A DNA stretch of 35,740 nucleotides from NCBI GenBank assembly GCA_001275005.1, contig JWZX01002239.1, forward strand, positions 1-35,740, written 5' to 3'. This stretch comes from Chrysochromulina tobinii (taxonomy: Eukaryota > Haptophyta > Prymnesiales > Chrysochromulinaceae). Position numbers and translations under genes: made by a program. Under the pieces are notes generated by a model. It saw only the letters and a list, made by a program, of their open reading frames with translations. It was not told the origin of the DNA and did no database searches. Within the stretch, counting starts at the first letter, position 1; the number at the start of each line of letters is the position of its first letter. This document shows positions 1 to 9,597 of this stretch, one piece after another.

Positions 1-179
1 ACCGGGCTGATTATCAGAGAGCATCACACTGTTCTTCCGTTGGTGTAACGTTGTGCCATAATGACGGATAACGCGTGCGGTCGTGTGGGCTACACATGAG
101 TACAGGAGCGGAAATAGAAACTGCGCTGTGTATTCTGGAATTTGCTCTCTACCGCTCTACGTACGTAAGCCCTAGGTAT

Positions 180-1075
180 TACACGCGGAAACTCGGAATC
201 TGGGAATTTGCGAGTCCCTCTTGCTGCGACCCAAGTGCCAAGAGGGGTCCTCGGAAACTCGGAAACTCGGAATCTGGAATTTGGGGGGATTTGGGAGTCC
301 CTCTGCCTTGATCCGAAGAGGGAACCTCGGAAACTCGGAAACTCGGAATCTGGAATTTGGGGGTGGTGCTCCTTAGGTGCTTTCCCTTGGGCTTGGACCC
401 AAGAGGGGGCCTCGGAAACTCGGAAACACGGAATCTGGAATTTGCCCAGGAATATCCTGGAATCTGCACACTCGGAATCTTGGAATCTGGAATTTGCGGA
501 GGAGTATCCTGGAATCTGCCCACCAGGAAAGAGGAAACAAGGAATTTGGAAATTGGGGTCCCTCCGCGGACCCACAGAGGGGCCTTGGAAACTCGGAAAC
601 TCGGAATCTGGAATTTGCAGAGGAGTATCCTGGAATCTGCACACTTGGAAACATGGAATCTGGTTTTTGGGGTCCCTCTGCGGACCCACGGAGGGGCCCC
701 GGAGACGCGCGTTCTGGCCAAGACGTTGCCGGGGGCCTTGCAACGTTGCAAGGGCCTTTCGCGTTGCGGGAAACGTGCATACATGCAGTACCGGCAAAGT
801 GATCGCAGTTTCCACTTTCCAAGATTCCGAGTTCCCTAGGCCCAAGAAAAAAGAAAGGAGCGGTACCGGTTCAGAAACACAGGGGGAACAGTTGTACCAG
901 TTTCCAAGAACCGGCGCGGGCCATCCAGAATCCAGATTCCGTGCCTCGCCGCGGATTTTGGAACCTGGACAGATTTCAAGATCCAGATATCGCCATGCAG
1001 AATCCAACTTACGCACCTCGCCCTGCGATTTGGAAATTGAAAGACAAAATACAGATTCCAAATTCCGAGACAGCA
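180..1075. repeat. Block of direct and inverted short repeats with hairpins
   Basis: The 18-nt core CTCGGAATCTGGAATTTG or a close variant recurs near 193, 267, 343, 428, 480 and 601, often preceded by GGAAACTCGGAAA. Spacing of the first copies is about 75-85 bp. Between copies lie short stem-loops, for example CCCTCTTG pairing with CAAGAGGG near 217-248, and similar CCCTC/GAGGG stems near 297-332, 570-582 and 673-695. A second motif, GGAGTATCCTGGAATCTGC or a variant, occurs at 449, 501 and 622. Towards the right end the core appears in inverted, imperfect form near 937-955 and 1052-1069. The block is open in several frames on both strands because the repeats lack stops. I see no protein domain in any frame and read it as a non-coding repeat, possibly a decayed non-autonomous mobile element. 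Confidence 0.75.
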
Positions 1076-1350
1076 GTTTCTGTTTACGCTCCTGTACTCT
1101 GACTTCATCTTGACTCTTCGGGATCGTCAAAGTGGTCAGACGTCACGCCTCAGAGCACCGACGAGGCGCTCAGATCTCAGTCATGTCCGAGACACCTCGC
1201 GGCGAGAGAGAGAAGCGTCCGGATCGGAGACGGAGAGCGCCTGCGCCAGGCCGTAGCCAGAGTCGCAGTCCTCCGCACCTACTGATGGCGTTCGCAATAA
1301 CGTCTCTGCTCTTTCGCGTTGTCCGTTGAGTCTTGACGGAGATGAGACGC
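1070..1350. other. Spacer with no recognisable gene
   Basis: This stretch lies between the repeat block and the 3' end of the minus-strand LKxAGF-repeat gene. Only short shadow frames are open and nothing in it resembles a domain, RNA gene or repeat. Confidence 0.5.
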
Positions 1351-2592
1351 TCATGCAAACAAGATCCTTTCTAGATCGGGCTCCTCCAACGGGATTTGTG
1401 CTAGACTCAGGTTGAGTTTGACGGTGGTCAACTTGCTGCTGAAAAAACGACCAGGGCCCTCTGTTGTCGTCGTCGTCAATTTGCACTTGACCTCGACCTT
1501 GAGCGAGTAGGCGTCTAGGTCTGCTGCCTTTGGCTGATAGCCCACGAGCGTCAGTTCGGCAAGTGGCACCCCGAGCGGAACGAGGTCGTCTGCGCCGAAG
1601 CCGCCCTGAATGAGGTCCGCGAGGGTATAGCGAAGCGTCATAAGCTCGGCCGCCGAATACCCTGCGGCCCTCAGCAGCTCGGTTGTTGGGTAGCCTCCAG
1701 CCTTGAGCTCCGCGAACGAAAAGCCGACTGTGATCGGCTCGCCTGCAGGGTAGCCCGCCTCACGCAAGTCACGAGCCGTGAAGCCCGCCTGCTTGAGCTC
1801 CACGAGCGAGAAACCCGCTTCACGCAGATCCGCCGCCTTGTACCTGGCTTCCTTGAGATCGGCTGCCGTGAATCCTGCAGACTTCATTTTGCCGGCTGTG
1901 TAGCCAACATCCTTGAGCTGCTGCGGTCGGAATCCGGCGTTTTTGAGGTCGACAGCTTTGAATCCGGCCTCTTTCAGAAGCTGGGCGCTGAAGCCGACGG
2001 ATTTAAGCTCGACGGCGCGGAAGTGAGCATTCTTGAGGTCCTCAGCCGAGAAGCCCGCCGCCTTGAGCTCGTCGAGCGTGAAGCCGGCCGACTTGAGGTC
2101 CGCAGCGGTGTGTTGGACCGCTCGAAGCTGTGTGGCATGGTATCCAGCTCCCTTGAGCTCTGAGAGAGGAAAGCCAGGCCAACGCTGGCTGGCCTCGTGC
2201 TTATTCAGAACCAACGAATCGGACGGCGACCGTTTAGAGCTCGACGCCTGCGAGCTCATTGCGCGAGCACCGTATGAGATCGCAGAAGCTATTCTGTCAG
2301 TGTGAACAGTGAGCTCTTTGCTTGCGCTCCTTCGTCGTGCTTTTGCAGATCCGGCCTCTTTGCCGTTGTCCTGCTTGTGGCCAGACGCCCCCCAATCGTA
2401 CCTGTCTGCCTCATCATCATGCTTGCCCCAGCCCGATGGCAGATCGGAAGCATCACTTGCAAGACCAAAGGAGGCGTGGGCGCCGACTCGTTCGCTCGCT
2501 GAGCCCACGCTGGAGGCGGCAGCAACCGAGTCGGACGCCGTGCCACGGCCACGATTCTTAGATGGCGCGGGCGTCTTCGGTGCCGGTGGCAT
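1351..2592 (-). CDS. Decapeptide LKxAGFxAxD tandem-repeat protein
   Basis: The protein has 413 residues from the first in-frame ATG (2592); the frame is open slightly further upstream but has no earlier ATG. Residues 1-139 are Ser/Ala-rich, charged and probably disordered. Residues about 140-350 are some 21 consecutive 10-residue units with consensus (F/Y)-x-A-x-(D/E)-L-K-x-A-G, for example FTAADLKEAR and FSAEDLKNAH, with only one 11-residue unit (YPTTELLRAAG). The C-terminal 60 residues are unrelated, with a Thr run. Such Leu/Ala/Gly decapeptides would form short helices in a regular solenoid; similar repeats occur in many protist proteins without a firm function. No catalytic domain is visible. 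The gene is divergent from the methyltransferase that starts 290 bp away, so the two may share a promoter. Function unknown. Confidence 0.8.
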   Translation of the reverse strand: MPPAPKTPAPSKNRGRGTASDSVAAASSVGSASERVGAHASFGLASDASDLPSGWGKHDDEADRYDWGASGHKQDNGKEAGSAKARRRSASKELTVHTDRIASAISYGARAMSSQASSSKRSPSDSLVLNKHEASQRWPGFPLSELKGAGYHATQLRAVQHTAADLKSAGFTLDELKAAGFSAEDLKNAHFRAVELKSVGFSAQLLKEAGFKAVDLKNAGFRPQQLKDVGYTAGKMKSAGFTAADLKEARYKAADLREAGFSLVELKQAGFTARDLREAGYPAGEPITVGFSFAELKAGGYPTTELLRAAGYSAAELMTLRYTLADLIQGGFGADDLVPLGVPLAELTLVGYQPKAADLDAYSLKVEVKCKLTTTTTEGPGRFFSSKLTTVKLNLSLAQIPLEEPDLERILFA

Positions 2593-2883
2593 CGCTCGAC
2601 GGCCAAGAAATCGGACGTCTTCGCCCAAAGCAAAGGGCGTTTCGGCGCGCGATAGCGGGCGATCTTCGAGTAGCCGGCGATCTTCGAAGAGGAGACAAGC
2701 CGCGTCGTGGGCATACAGTCGTCAATTAGTCAGTCCCTGTGAGAATGTATTCGCGACATTTGCTCGTCACGACCCGTGCGCAAACTAAAACATCCGCGAG
2801 AGTTCCGCGCGGGGGGCGCGGCAAGCTCTCTCGAATGCGCGTCGGTCGGTGCACCTGCTCACAAACTCAACTCATCAGGGTTT
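2593..2883. promoter_or_regulatory. Shared 5' region of two divergent genes
   Basis: The 291 bp between the two opposed ATGs must hold both promoters. No TATA box or clear motif stands out. A near-duplicate GCGATCTTCGA / GCGATCTTCGA occurs at about 2658-2692. Confidence 0.4.
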
Positions 2884-4050
2884 ATGCCTGAGCGTCAGCG
2901 GCCCGCACGACGGGTACACATCGCGTACCTGATGTTCTCGTGGCTCTACCTGGCGCTGCCCTGCGCGAGCTTGAGAGTGCAGCCCAGCGCTTCGCTCGAT
3001 GCGACACTTTTGCTCCGTTTGCGCCAGACGACAGAGGTGGCCGAGCAGGTGCTGAGTTCGGAAGGCAGGGATATCACGCGCTGGTGGGGTAACATGGGCC
3101 ACAGCGGCCAGGTTGGTCCCGAGATTGCACTGCTGCGAAGGCTGGTGACAAATCAGTCTGTCAAGACAGTCTGTGAGATCGGCATGAATGCTGGGCACTC
3201 TGCTGTGGCGCTTCTCGAGGGGCTGGATACTCACCTCGTTGAGTTTGATCTGCTTTCTCTTCCTTACTCGAATGCATCTCGAGCTGCGCTCGAGCGGGCT
3301 TATCCAGGTCGTACGCAATTCTTCCAGGGCAAGTCGCAAATTCAGGTTCCGCTGTATGCCGATCTGGTCCGCCGGCACATGCAACCTCCATGTGATCTGT
3401 GGTTTGTGGATGGTGATCACGAGCACGGTGCTATCCTTGATATGAGGGCGGCGCTGACCGTCTCCAGTGACGGCGCTCTCTTGGTGGCTGATGACTGTTC
3501 GACACGTCACAGGAAGGTGATGTTCGCGTTTCGTCAGCTGGTGGAGGAGGGCCACCTGGTTGACGCTTGGAATTCGACTGTCCACCTTCCGCACCCCACG
3601 GGCACCAAAGGGTGGTGTGTTGGCCGGTTCCGGCGTGATGAGAAGCTAGCCCACTTATTGGAGCCCACTTGGCTCGCAACGGCCAGTGTCTTGAACCGAT
3701 TCGTCGACGGCGTCAGCATGTACTGGTGGAGGGAAAGGAACGGCTTCATCAACCGCCCGTTTTATTGGTGCGCCGTCATTGGTGGGCCGCGTGACGGCGT
3801 CCGTCGCGTGTACAACGTGAGCGACTGCCAGACGGCACGCATGCAACAGAGTACAGCAGCGTACGGGCCCAATGAGAACATCACCACGGAAGTGTTGGCT
3901 AAGGCCAAGCATGCAGAGGAACATCGGAAACTGTACTGCAACAGCCAGAGTGGAAAGGACCGTGCTTGGATTGACCGGTGCATCAGCTCGGCAGCACCAG
4001 CGTGGACATCCTTGCGCAGAGCACAAAATTTCACTAAAGCCCCCACCTGA
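2884..4050 (+). CDS. Membrane-anchored class I SAM-dependent methyltransferase
   Basis: This is a 388-residue protein from the first in-frame ATG at 2884. Residues about 12-30 are a hydrophobic segment (LMFSWLYLALPCASL) that fits a signal peptide or type II anchor, so the enzyme probably faces the secretory lumen. The Rossmann fold is clear: motif I VCEIGMNAGHS at about 97-107, the acidic loop VDGDHEHG at about 175-182, and a following strand ending in ADD at about 202-204. This is the pattern of the Methyltransf_24 group, whose members act on sugars or small molecules. NxS/T sites (NQS, NAS, NST, NVS, NIT, NFT) support a luminal location. The roughly 130 residues after the core, with several Cys and Trp, are not recognised. 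The substrate cannot be told from the sequence. The prolyl hydroxylase gene follows in the same direction. Confidence 0.8.
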   Translation: MPERQRPARRVHIAYLMFSWLYLALPCASLRVQPSASLDATLLLRLRQTTEVAEQVLSSEGRDITRWWGNMGHSGQVGPEIALLRRLVTNQSVKTVCEIGMNAGHSAVALLEGLDTHLVEFDLLSLPYSNASRAALERAYPGRTQFFQGKSQIQVPLYADLVRRHMQPPCDLWFVDGDHEHGAILDMRAALTVSSDGALLVADDCSTRHRKVMFAFRQLVEEGHLVDAWNSTVHLPHPTGTKGWCVGRFRRDEKLAHLLEPTWLATASVLNRFVDGVSMYWWRERNGFINRPFYWCAVIGGPRDGVRRVYNVSDCQTARMQQSTAAYGPNENITTEVLAKAKHAEEHRKLYCNSQSGKDRAWIDRCISSAAPAWTSLRRAQNFTKAPT

Positions 4051-4373
4051 TCATCTGTCACAATCCCGCCCAGCAGCATCTACGGCTTGCGAGCGGCAGG
4101 GATCACCCTGTGCGCTGGGAGAGCACGACCTCACCAGCAACAATTTGGGTGCTACTTTGTACTTTGTGTTGATGAAGCGCAGCGACTGTGTCTGACAAAA
4201 CCCAAGTTTCAAGTTTGCCATTGTAGTTCGGCCGTCCCCCCTGGCGGAGACGCGACGCGACGTTCGCTCGCGTGTTTGTGTTCGTCCCGAACGTGACCGG
4301 CATTCGGAGTTCATCGCGGGGTACAGTACAGCGATTGCGTGTCGCTGCTGTGTCCAACCGTGCCGTACAGATC
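4051..4373. other. Intergenic, 5' region of the prolyl hydroxylase gene
   Basis: This stretch holds the 3' end of the methyltransferase transcript and the leader of the next gene. The hydroxylase frame is open from 4272 but lacks an ATG before 4374. No motif was recognised. Confidence 0.5.
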
Positions 4374-5657
4374 ATGGGGAAAAATAAGAAGCCGGAGAAC
4401 AACAAGATCGTGAGTCAATCCAAGCAAACCGACAGGTCCGACCATACGTCATCCTCTGCCGCGGCCCCGCTAGCAGCAGAAGCGCCTTCTTCCAAGCAAA
4501 AGAAGAAGGAAAAGGAATTGTCGTCCACCAATCCGCTGAATGCTTGGGCAGTTTGGCTGCTGGTGATGCTGCTCGCTCTTGCATACGTGGCGATCGTGCC
4601 GCCACCAGGGGCCGTGACTCTCGCTATAGCGCCAACAAGAAGCGCGTCAGGCAGCGTCGTGGAGCCTCCGAGAGTGTCGTTTGAGGAGGCTCACGCCGGG
4701 GGGGCGAAGCTGCGGCAGCAGTCCACATCGTCACGCTCAACTCCGCCACCATCGCCAAAGCCCGTGCCAAAGCCTGTACCCACACCCATGGTCATTGCAA
4801 CCCCGCCCGATTGCAAAGATGAAGAGGATAAGAGGGATTGCGAGTATTGGAGCTCTCAGGGCGAGTGCTCCAAAAATCCTACCTTCATGCTCGAGAAATG
4901 CAAAAAGTCGTGCAACGCGTGCAATGCGCCGAAAAAGGTCGACCGATGTGCGTGGGACCCGTCGCCCGACGTGCCGATGGGCGTGCCGCCCGGAGGAATG
5001 GCCTCGATTCGCGCCAAGGCTCTCTCCCTACCCCTCCTCGAACCAAGCGTCTTGTCCGAGGATCCGCTCATCCTACAGTTTGACAACTTCATCCAGCCAA
5101 CCGAGGCCGATGCGATCATGGCCGCCGGCGCGAAGATGGGCTACCAACCGTCCGAGGTGCTTGACAAGGGACATGGCGACTGGAAGCGCTCGATGCACCG
5201 CACGTCGTCCTCGACGCACTGCCATGCGAGCCAGCCTTGCTGGAAAGTGATGGAGCCCCTCCTTACGCGCGCGTTCCCAATCGTCGGCATGGGCGAGCGG
5301 CATGCCGAGGTGCAGCTGCTCGAATACGCTGAGGGCCAGTACTACAAGAGCCATTCGGACTTCCTCGGAGGGTCTGAGAATTTCATGGCGGGCCCGCGCG
5401 CACTCACACTCTTGATGTACCTGGACGATCCGCCGGAGGGAGGCGAAACCGCCTTCCCCGAGATCGGGCTTACGGTGCAAGCTAAGCGTGGGCGCGCGAT
5501 CCTATGGCCCTCGGCACTGGATCAGAACCCGCGCGTCAAGGACACGCGCACCAAGCACCAAGCGCTGCCCGTCTTGCGCGGTGGCAAGCACGCTGTCAAT
5601 ATCTGGTACTACCAACGTGACTTTTGGGAGGCGAGCAGCAAAGGGTGCATGGGGTGA
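4374..5657 (+). CDS. Prolyl 4-hydroxylase with N-terminal ShKT domain
   Basis: The product is a 427-residue 2-oxoglutarate/Fe(II) dioxygenase, expected to hydroxylate peptidyl proline in the secretory pathway. A Lys-rich cytosolic tail (1-56) is followed by one membrane helix (57-75), a Pro/Ser stalk with PKPVPKPVPTP, and a six-Cys ShKT domain (Cys147, 156, 165, 176, 180, 183). The catalytic domain (about 228-417) carries the iron ligands His327-x-Asp329 and His395, and Lys405 for 2-oxoglutarate, spaced as in the family. The start is the first ATG of the frame (4374), in good context. Plant P4Hs that carry ShKT have it at the C-terminus; here it lies between the membrane anchor and the catalytic domain. 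A plausible substrate class is SPPP-rich secreted proteins such as the one at the right end of this window; that link is inference. Confidence 0.92.
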   Translation: MGKNKKPENNKIVSQSKQTDRSDHTSSSAAAPLAAEAPSSKQKKKEKELSSTNPLNAWAVWLLVMLLALAYVAIVPPPGAVTLAIAPTRSASGSVVEPPRVSFEEAHAGGAKLRQQSTSSRSTPPPSPKPVPKPVPTPMVIATPPDCKDEEDKRDCEYWSSQGECSKNPTFMLEKCKKSCNACNAPKKVDRCAWDPSPDVPMGVPPGGMASIRAKALSLPLLEPSVLSEDPLILQFDNFIQPTEADAIMAAGAKMGYQPSEVLDKGHGDWKRSMHRTSSSTHCHASQPCWKVMEPLLTRAFPIVGMGERHAEVQLLEYAEGQYYKSHSDFLGGSENFMAGPRALTLLMYLDDPPEGGETAFPEIGLTVQAKRGRAILWPSALDQNPRVKDTRTKHQALPVLRGGKHAVNIWYYQRDFWEASSKGCMG

Positions 5658-6505
5658 CGCACATGACGCACGGCCGCAACCGGCCGCTACGCAAGACGAG
5701 ATGCCGCGGCACCGGAGGGGAGCGGGACTCGCGTCTCGGAACAAGAGCGGAATGTATCTGGGTGACAGATTAAATCTGCAAGATTAAATCTCCCGGATCC
5801 AACGGATAATGCAGGTGACAACACGCGCCGTCGACCCGTCACCCTCGCGACCCCTGACGCCTGACGACCCGGGCATGCACGCATGCTGCACCGGCTCGAC
5901 GGACGCGGCCGGACCGCCCGCCTGAAAGGTGAAAGCCTCTAGCCCCTGTAGCTAGCCGCTCACGCCCTCACCGACTGCGGGCGGGGCGCGCGGTCAGATG
6001 GCGCTGCCTGGACTGATGCTTACACTGCTGTACTTTTGACTGACGCTTAGAGTTTACGACCGGACCGGACGCATCTGACGCTTACGAGTTACGTGTACGG
6101 GGGGATCCGGAACTGCTATCGTATTATTTCCCGACACTGCTCACTGGGCGCTCCCGTCGCGCTACCGCGGCCGGCCTGATTGGTTATTGCACCTCGGCTT
6201 TTCTGGCTACACACAACACGCGAGCTGGAAATCTGGTCTCTGATATCGTGTAGGACGGTGGACACGATCCATTTGAGGAAATCTCATCGTCGTTCTCAGA
6301 GTGGGGATCCGCCTGATGGGGGATGCAATCAAGGAAGGTCATCGTAGATTCGTAGTTCTCTCGGTGGGGATCCGCCAAACGGAATGTCTAAAGAGGCAAT
6401 TGCTCGCCACTTTCTTACGCTCTGCTCCATCAGCAGAGCGCTCATCAGGTTGTGCTCGCGCTCGTCTCTGATCGTTGGCCGTGAGGAGCTGCGCCGGCGC
6501 CAACG
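5658..6505. other. Gene-free stretch between convergent genes, with a small duplication
   Basis: The stretch holds the 3' flanks of the prolyl hydroxylase (+) and the chromodomain gene (-). GTGGGGATCCGCC occurs twice, at 6301-6313 and 6364-6376, each preceded by a GTTCTC-containing segment, which suggests a degenerate 63-bp tandem duplication. A near-duplicate GATTAAATCT occurs at about 5767-5790. The only frame over it (minus, 6184-6378) merely translates this duplication. No gene was seen. Confidence 0.5.
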
Positions 6506-7158
6506 TTATCGCCCGTGAGTTGCAAAGCCGATCGACGGCATCATCGCTGACGCTGACGACATCATCGCCGACGACAGCATCGTCTTGCGCCGCTTGGCGG
6601 TCGGATCTCCGGCGGCCGGTCCGGCCATGTCGGCAGCGTGCGCGTGAGCGGGCACGGCCGCCCCAGCCGCCGTACCGGTCGCCGCACCGGCTGCGGGCGG
6701 CTCTGCGGGCTTCCACACCCCTGGCACGCCTTGGAACGCACCGTGCTGCACCTGCTCTTCAGAGTGGTCGTACTCTGACGGTGCGACGGCGCCGGTGGAG
6801 GACACCGGCAAGGAGCAGGCTGCTGGCGAGCCGAGGCGCGTGAGCCGCGGCTCGCTCCCTTCAGACGTCGTGTGCGGCAGCGATGCGTAGCGGACCTCGT
6901 TGACGACCTCCGCTGCCCAGCGCACGGTGCGGCGCATCTTGTTGGGCGCCGGCTCGAGCGCCGGCGGTGCGCTGCAGCCTACGTACGGGCTGGCGAGGGA
7001 CGAGTCGCTCGTGCCCGCCACGCTGGCCACCTCGCTCGCGCCGAGCTCGCTCGCCGCATCGCTCGTCGCATCTGACGGCTCGTGAGTGGTCTCGGACATG
7101 GCGTCGTCATCGGTGGCACCGTCGCTTGCGAGGCCGCGCTTCGCTTCACGCTGGATCG

Positions 7159-7200
<42 letters not shown>

Positions 7201-7960
7201 GCTGCACGAGGAGCGCTTTGTAGCCCTCCAGCCGCACATCACGCGTCACCGTCGCCGGAGGCATCTGCGGCCGGCGCACGATGCCAGCAGCCTTAGCGAC
7301 CGAGGTCGACAGGAGAGGCGGCGGCGGCGGCGGCGCAGGCAGCGGGCGCGGTGGCGCAGGAAGCGACGCTAGCGGAGGCTGCGGCACTGGCTCAGGCTGA
7401 AACACAGACGCTGGCCGTGGCGTAGGCAGTGAGCACGGCGGCGGAGGCTGCTGCGGCGCCGGAGGCTGCGACCACGACGGCGCTGGCGCGGCCGTCGGAG
7501 TGACGACGATAATGGGCGGCGCCGCGTCGTCGTCGCCGTCGGAAACGATTGGAGTGGCGGCGGGGTCAACGGGCGGGGCGACGGATGTATCGGCGTCATG
7601 AGCAGCACCATCAGTTGAAGGAGCGCCGGTGACAACTGCAGGGGTGACGGCCGCCGCAGCAGCAGACTGCGCCGTGGCCGTGGGCGCGTTGCGAACACAA
7701 GGTTTTAGGTGGCTGCGCTTCCATGCGGCGAGCACCTCGCCGGCCCCGGCGAGGTTGGCCTCGAACTCCCATGTGTTATCCTCCGTCGGCCAATTGAGCC
7801 ACTTGACCAAGTACTCAGTGCCCTTCCGTGTGCGGCGCTGTGCGACGATTGCCTCGACCTCGTAGTCGTGCTCCTCGATGGCGACGAAGGAGCACACACC
7901 CTTGTGGTCCTTCTCAAGACAGCAGCCCGATTCGCCGCAGATGCCCCGCCACTTGCGCAT
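6506..7960 (-). CDS. Chromodomain protein with Cys/His knuckle and polyQ
   Basis: This 484-residue protein is probably nuclear. The N-terminus has Cys8, Cys13, Cys14, His19 and Cys23 in a C-x4-C-C-x4-H-x3-C pattern that could bind one zinc. A chromodomain follows at about 32-80: Tyr33, Trp54 and Trp57 fit the aromatic cage that reads methyl-lysine on histone tails, inside the expected VExIV...EYLVKW...NTWE framework. The rest is low complexity: an Ala/Pro-rich region (about 90-225), 12 consecutive Gln encoded by pure CAG, a Ser/Ala/Asp region, and a basic AKRRKT near the C-terminus that could be a nuclear signal. No chromoshadow or enzymatic domain was found, so it resembles a reader or adaptor rather than a remodeller. 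The start is an ATG immediately before the knuckle. Confidence 0.85.
7160..7195 (-). repeat. Pure CAG trinucleotide repeat (12 units)
   Basis: Twelve uninterrupted CTG units on the plus strand encode 12 Gln on the minus strand inside the chromodomain protein. The absence of CAA interruptions predicts length polymorphism. Confidence 0.9.
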
Positions 7961-8385
7961 CGTACGCTTTCGGCTCGAGTTCTGATCGCTCTCGCTTGCT
8001 CGACCACGTGGAGAGTCAAGACAAGTGAAGTCAAGTCAAGTCAAGTCAAGAGAAGGCGGCGGCGCAGCGGACAAACGCCCGCAAAACACTAACGGTACTG
8101 TGGATTTCAACTCCGATCGGCGACCTTGAGTTCGGAGATCCTTGAAGACGAAACAATTGCTCACGTCGGCCTCGGCTTCGTGCTCAATACGCTCACACCT
8201 CCCCGTTTTCTCCACAGGGGAGTCGGCCCGGCTCGGCGTGGGTGCCCCGTTCACTTTTTGAGAAAGTAGGCCTCAACTTCGCTCCGAGGACCTCCGACTC
8301 CGAGGCTCTCGGGCGGTCGGGCCTGTAGTCCCGCAAGCTCTCTGCCAGCATCCCACCTAGGCGCCAGCCCACCCCTATTCCTTAA
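7961..8385. promoter_or_regulatory. Shared 5' region of chromodomain and pirin genes
   Basis: The 425 bp between two divergent ATGs contain a (TCAAG)4 microsatellite at 8031-8050, with further related pentamers just upstream, in the presumed leader of the minus-strand gene. An in-frame TAA sits directly before the pirin ATG, so the pirin start is not further upstream in this exon. No core promoter motif was recognised. Confidence 0.5.
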
Positions 8386-9597
8386 ATGAGTAAGCTGCTG
8401 GTCGCGGACCCGGCACTTCTTGCGCTGCCTCCGCTTGCGCCCGGAGAATCGATTGCCGAAACCGGCGCGCGTCATGTCGAGGCCATAACCGAGGCGATCC
8501 CCAAGATGGGACCAGGCTACAGCCTGTTTGGGGTTCACGACATCCGGGGCCGTGGCACGCACGTCGAACCCTCTCCTCACTGTGACCCATTCATCATGTG
8601 CCAGGCGGTGTCTCTGCCGGCAGGCATGAAACCGCCCTTCTGCGCCCATCCTCACTGCGGAGCTTCAATCGTGTCAATCCTTTTGCAGGGCACCGCGATG
8701 CGGCCGTGGGACAACGTGCAGGGCCCAGAGCCGGAGCCACTGGTGCCGGGAGGCCTCTACCATGTGGACACGGGCGCCGGCTGCGTGCACGACGAACCGG
8801 TGGAACCGATTGCACTGCGGCCGCCCACGGCGCCTGGCTTTGCCGACGAGGATGACGCTATCCTTCCCGCCACCTCACCGTTGGTGATGATGCAACTCTG
8901 GTGGAATGCAGTGGACACCGATGCACCTGTCGGCACGCCGCTCCGCGCCGTGCGGACGCAGGTGGTCTCACCCACCGAAGTGCCTCGTGTGTCGCTCGAA
9001 GGTGGCATTCACCTTCGCTGCCTTGCCGGAGGATACGCTGGTACCAAGGATACGCTCGCGGAGAGCGCCACGTACCCTATCTTGCTCCTCCATGTGCGGC
9101 TCGAGCCGCAGGCCGATGGGCTGCTCAAAGAGCTGCCGAGCTTGTTCAACGGCTTCCTGTGGGTTTTGGAGGGCAGCGTGCTTGCCGGCGGCGCCGTCGC
9201 GCCTGCCGACGAGGGCATGGCGAACGCCGCCCAGGCCACTGCCGGCGCCCATGGCTTTCTCAGGTTGCCTCCGGGTGGTGATGTCTTGCGGCTTCGCAAC
9301 CCGAGTTCGGATGGGCGGGCGATGGTCATGATTGGTCTCGGCCGCCCACATCGCAGGCCCTACTACAAGTACGTCGGCTACGGCGGCGGTCTGATCCACC
9401 GTTCCGTGGAGGAGGTGCAGGCAGCCATGGATGAGTACGAGGCGGACCCAAAGAACTTTGGGCGGCGAGCGGCCAAGGCTACAGCCAAGGACGTCGACAT
9501 GTCTGGCTACCGGCTCGTGCCCGGCTTCCAGTCGGATGGTGGAGAGATGATGGAGCGCCCGCCCGAGGCGCTCGCGCGCTTCGCATATTGTCATTAA
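8386..9597 (+). CDS. Pirin-family bicupin protein
   Basis: This is a 403-residue protein of the pirin family (two cupin barrels, an N-terminal metal site; members act as nuclear cofactors, redox sensors or quercetin-type dioxygenases). The four metal ligands of pirin are visible: His88 and His90 in the HPHCGAS motif, and His135 with Glu137 in the VHDEP motif. The segment MMQLWWN corresponds to the conserved LQLWVN that joins the halves. The C-terminal half holds the second cupin (LLLHVRLEP to LWVLEGSVLAGG) and the usual ending GLIHRSVEEVQAAMDEYE. The protein is longer than typical pirins (about 290 residues) because of an N-terminal extension and several loop insertions. The start is fixed by a TAA codon immediately upstream. 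Whether it is an enzyme or a regulator cannot be told. Confidence 0.9.
   Translation: MSKLLVADPALLALPPLAPGESIAETGARHVEAITEAIPKMGPGYSLFGVHDIRGRGTHVEPSPHCDPFIMCQAVSLPAGMKPPFCAHPHCGASIVSILLQGTAMRPWDNVQGPEPEPLVPGGLYHVDTGAGCVHDEPVEPIALRPPTAPGFADEDDAILPATSPLVMMQLWWNAVDTDAPVGTPLRAVRTQVVSPTEVPRVSLEGGIHLRCLAGGYAGTKDTLAESATYPILLLHVRLEPQADGLLKELPSLFNGFLWVLEGSVLAGGAVAPADEGMANAAQATAGAHGFLRLPPGGDVLRLRNPSSDGRAMVMIGLGRPHRRPYYKYVGYGGGLIHRSVEEVQAAMDEYEADPKNFGRRAAKATAKDVDMSGYRLVPGFQSDGGEMMERPPEALARFAYCH

Noticed and set aside
90-1130. Long minus-strand frame (346 codons) over the repeat block
   Set aside because: It translates the short repeats into iterated DSEFPSF-type peptides, and several other frames on both strands are also open there. 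No domain and no codon pattern of its own.
6184-6378. Small minus-strand frame with duplicated ADPHxEN
   Set aside because: The duplication is only the translation of the 63-bp DNA repeat; too short, no family.
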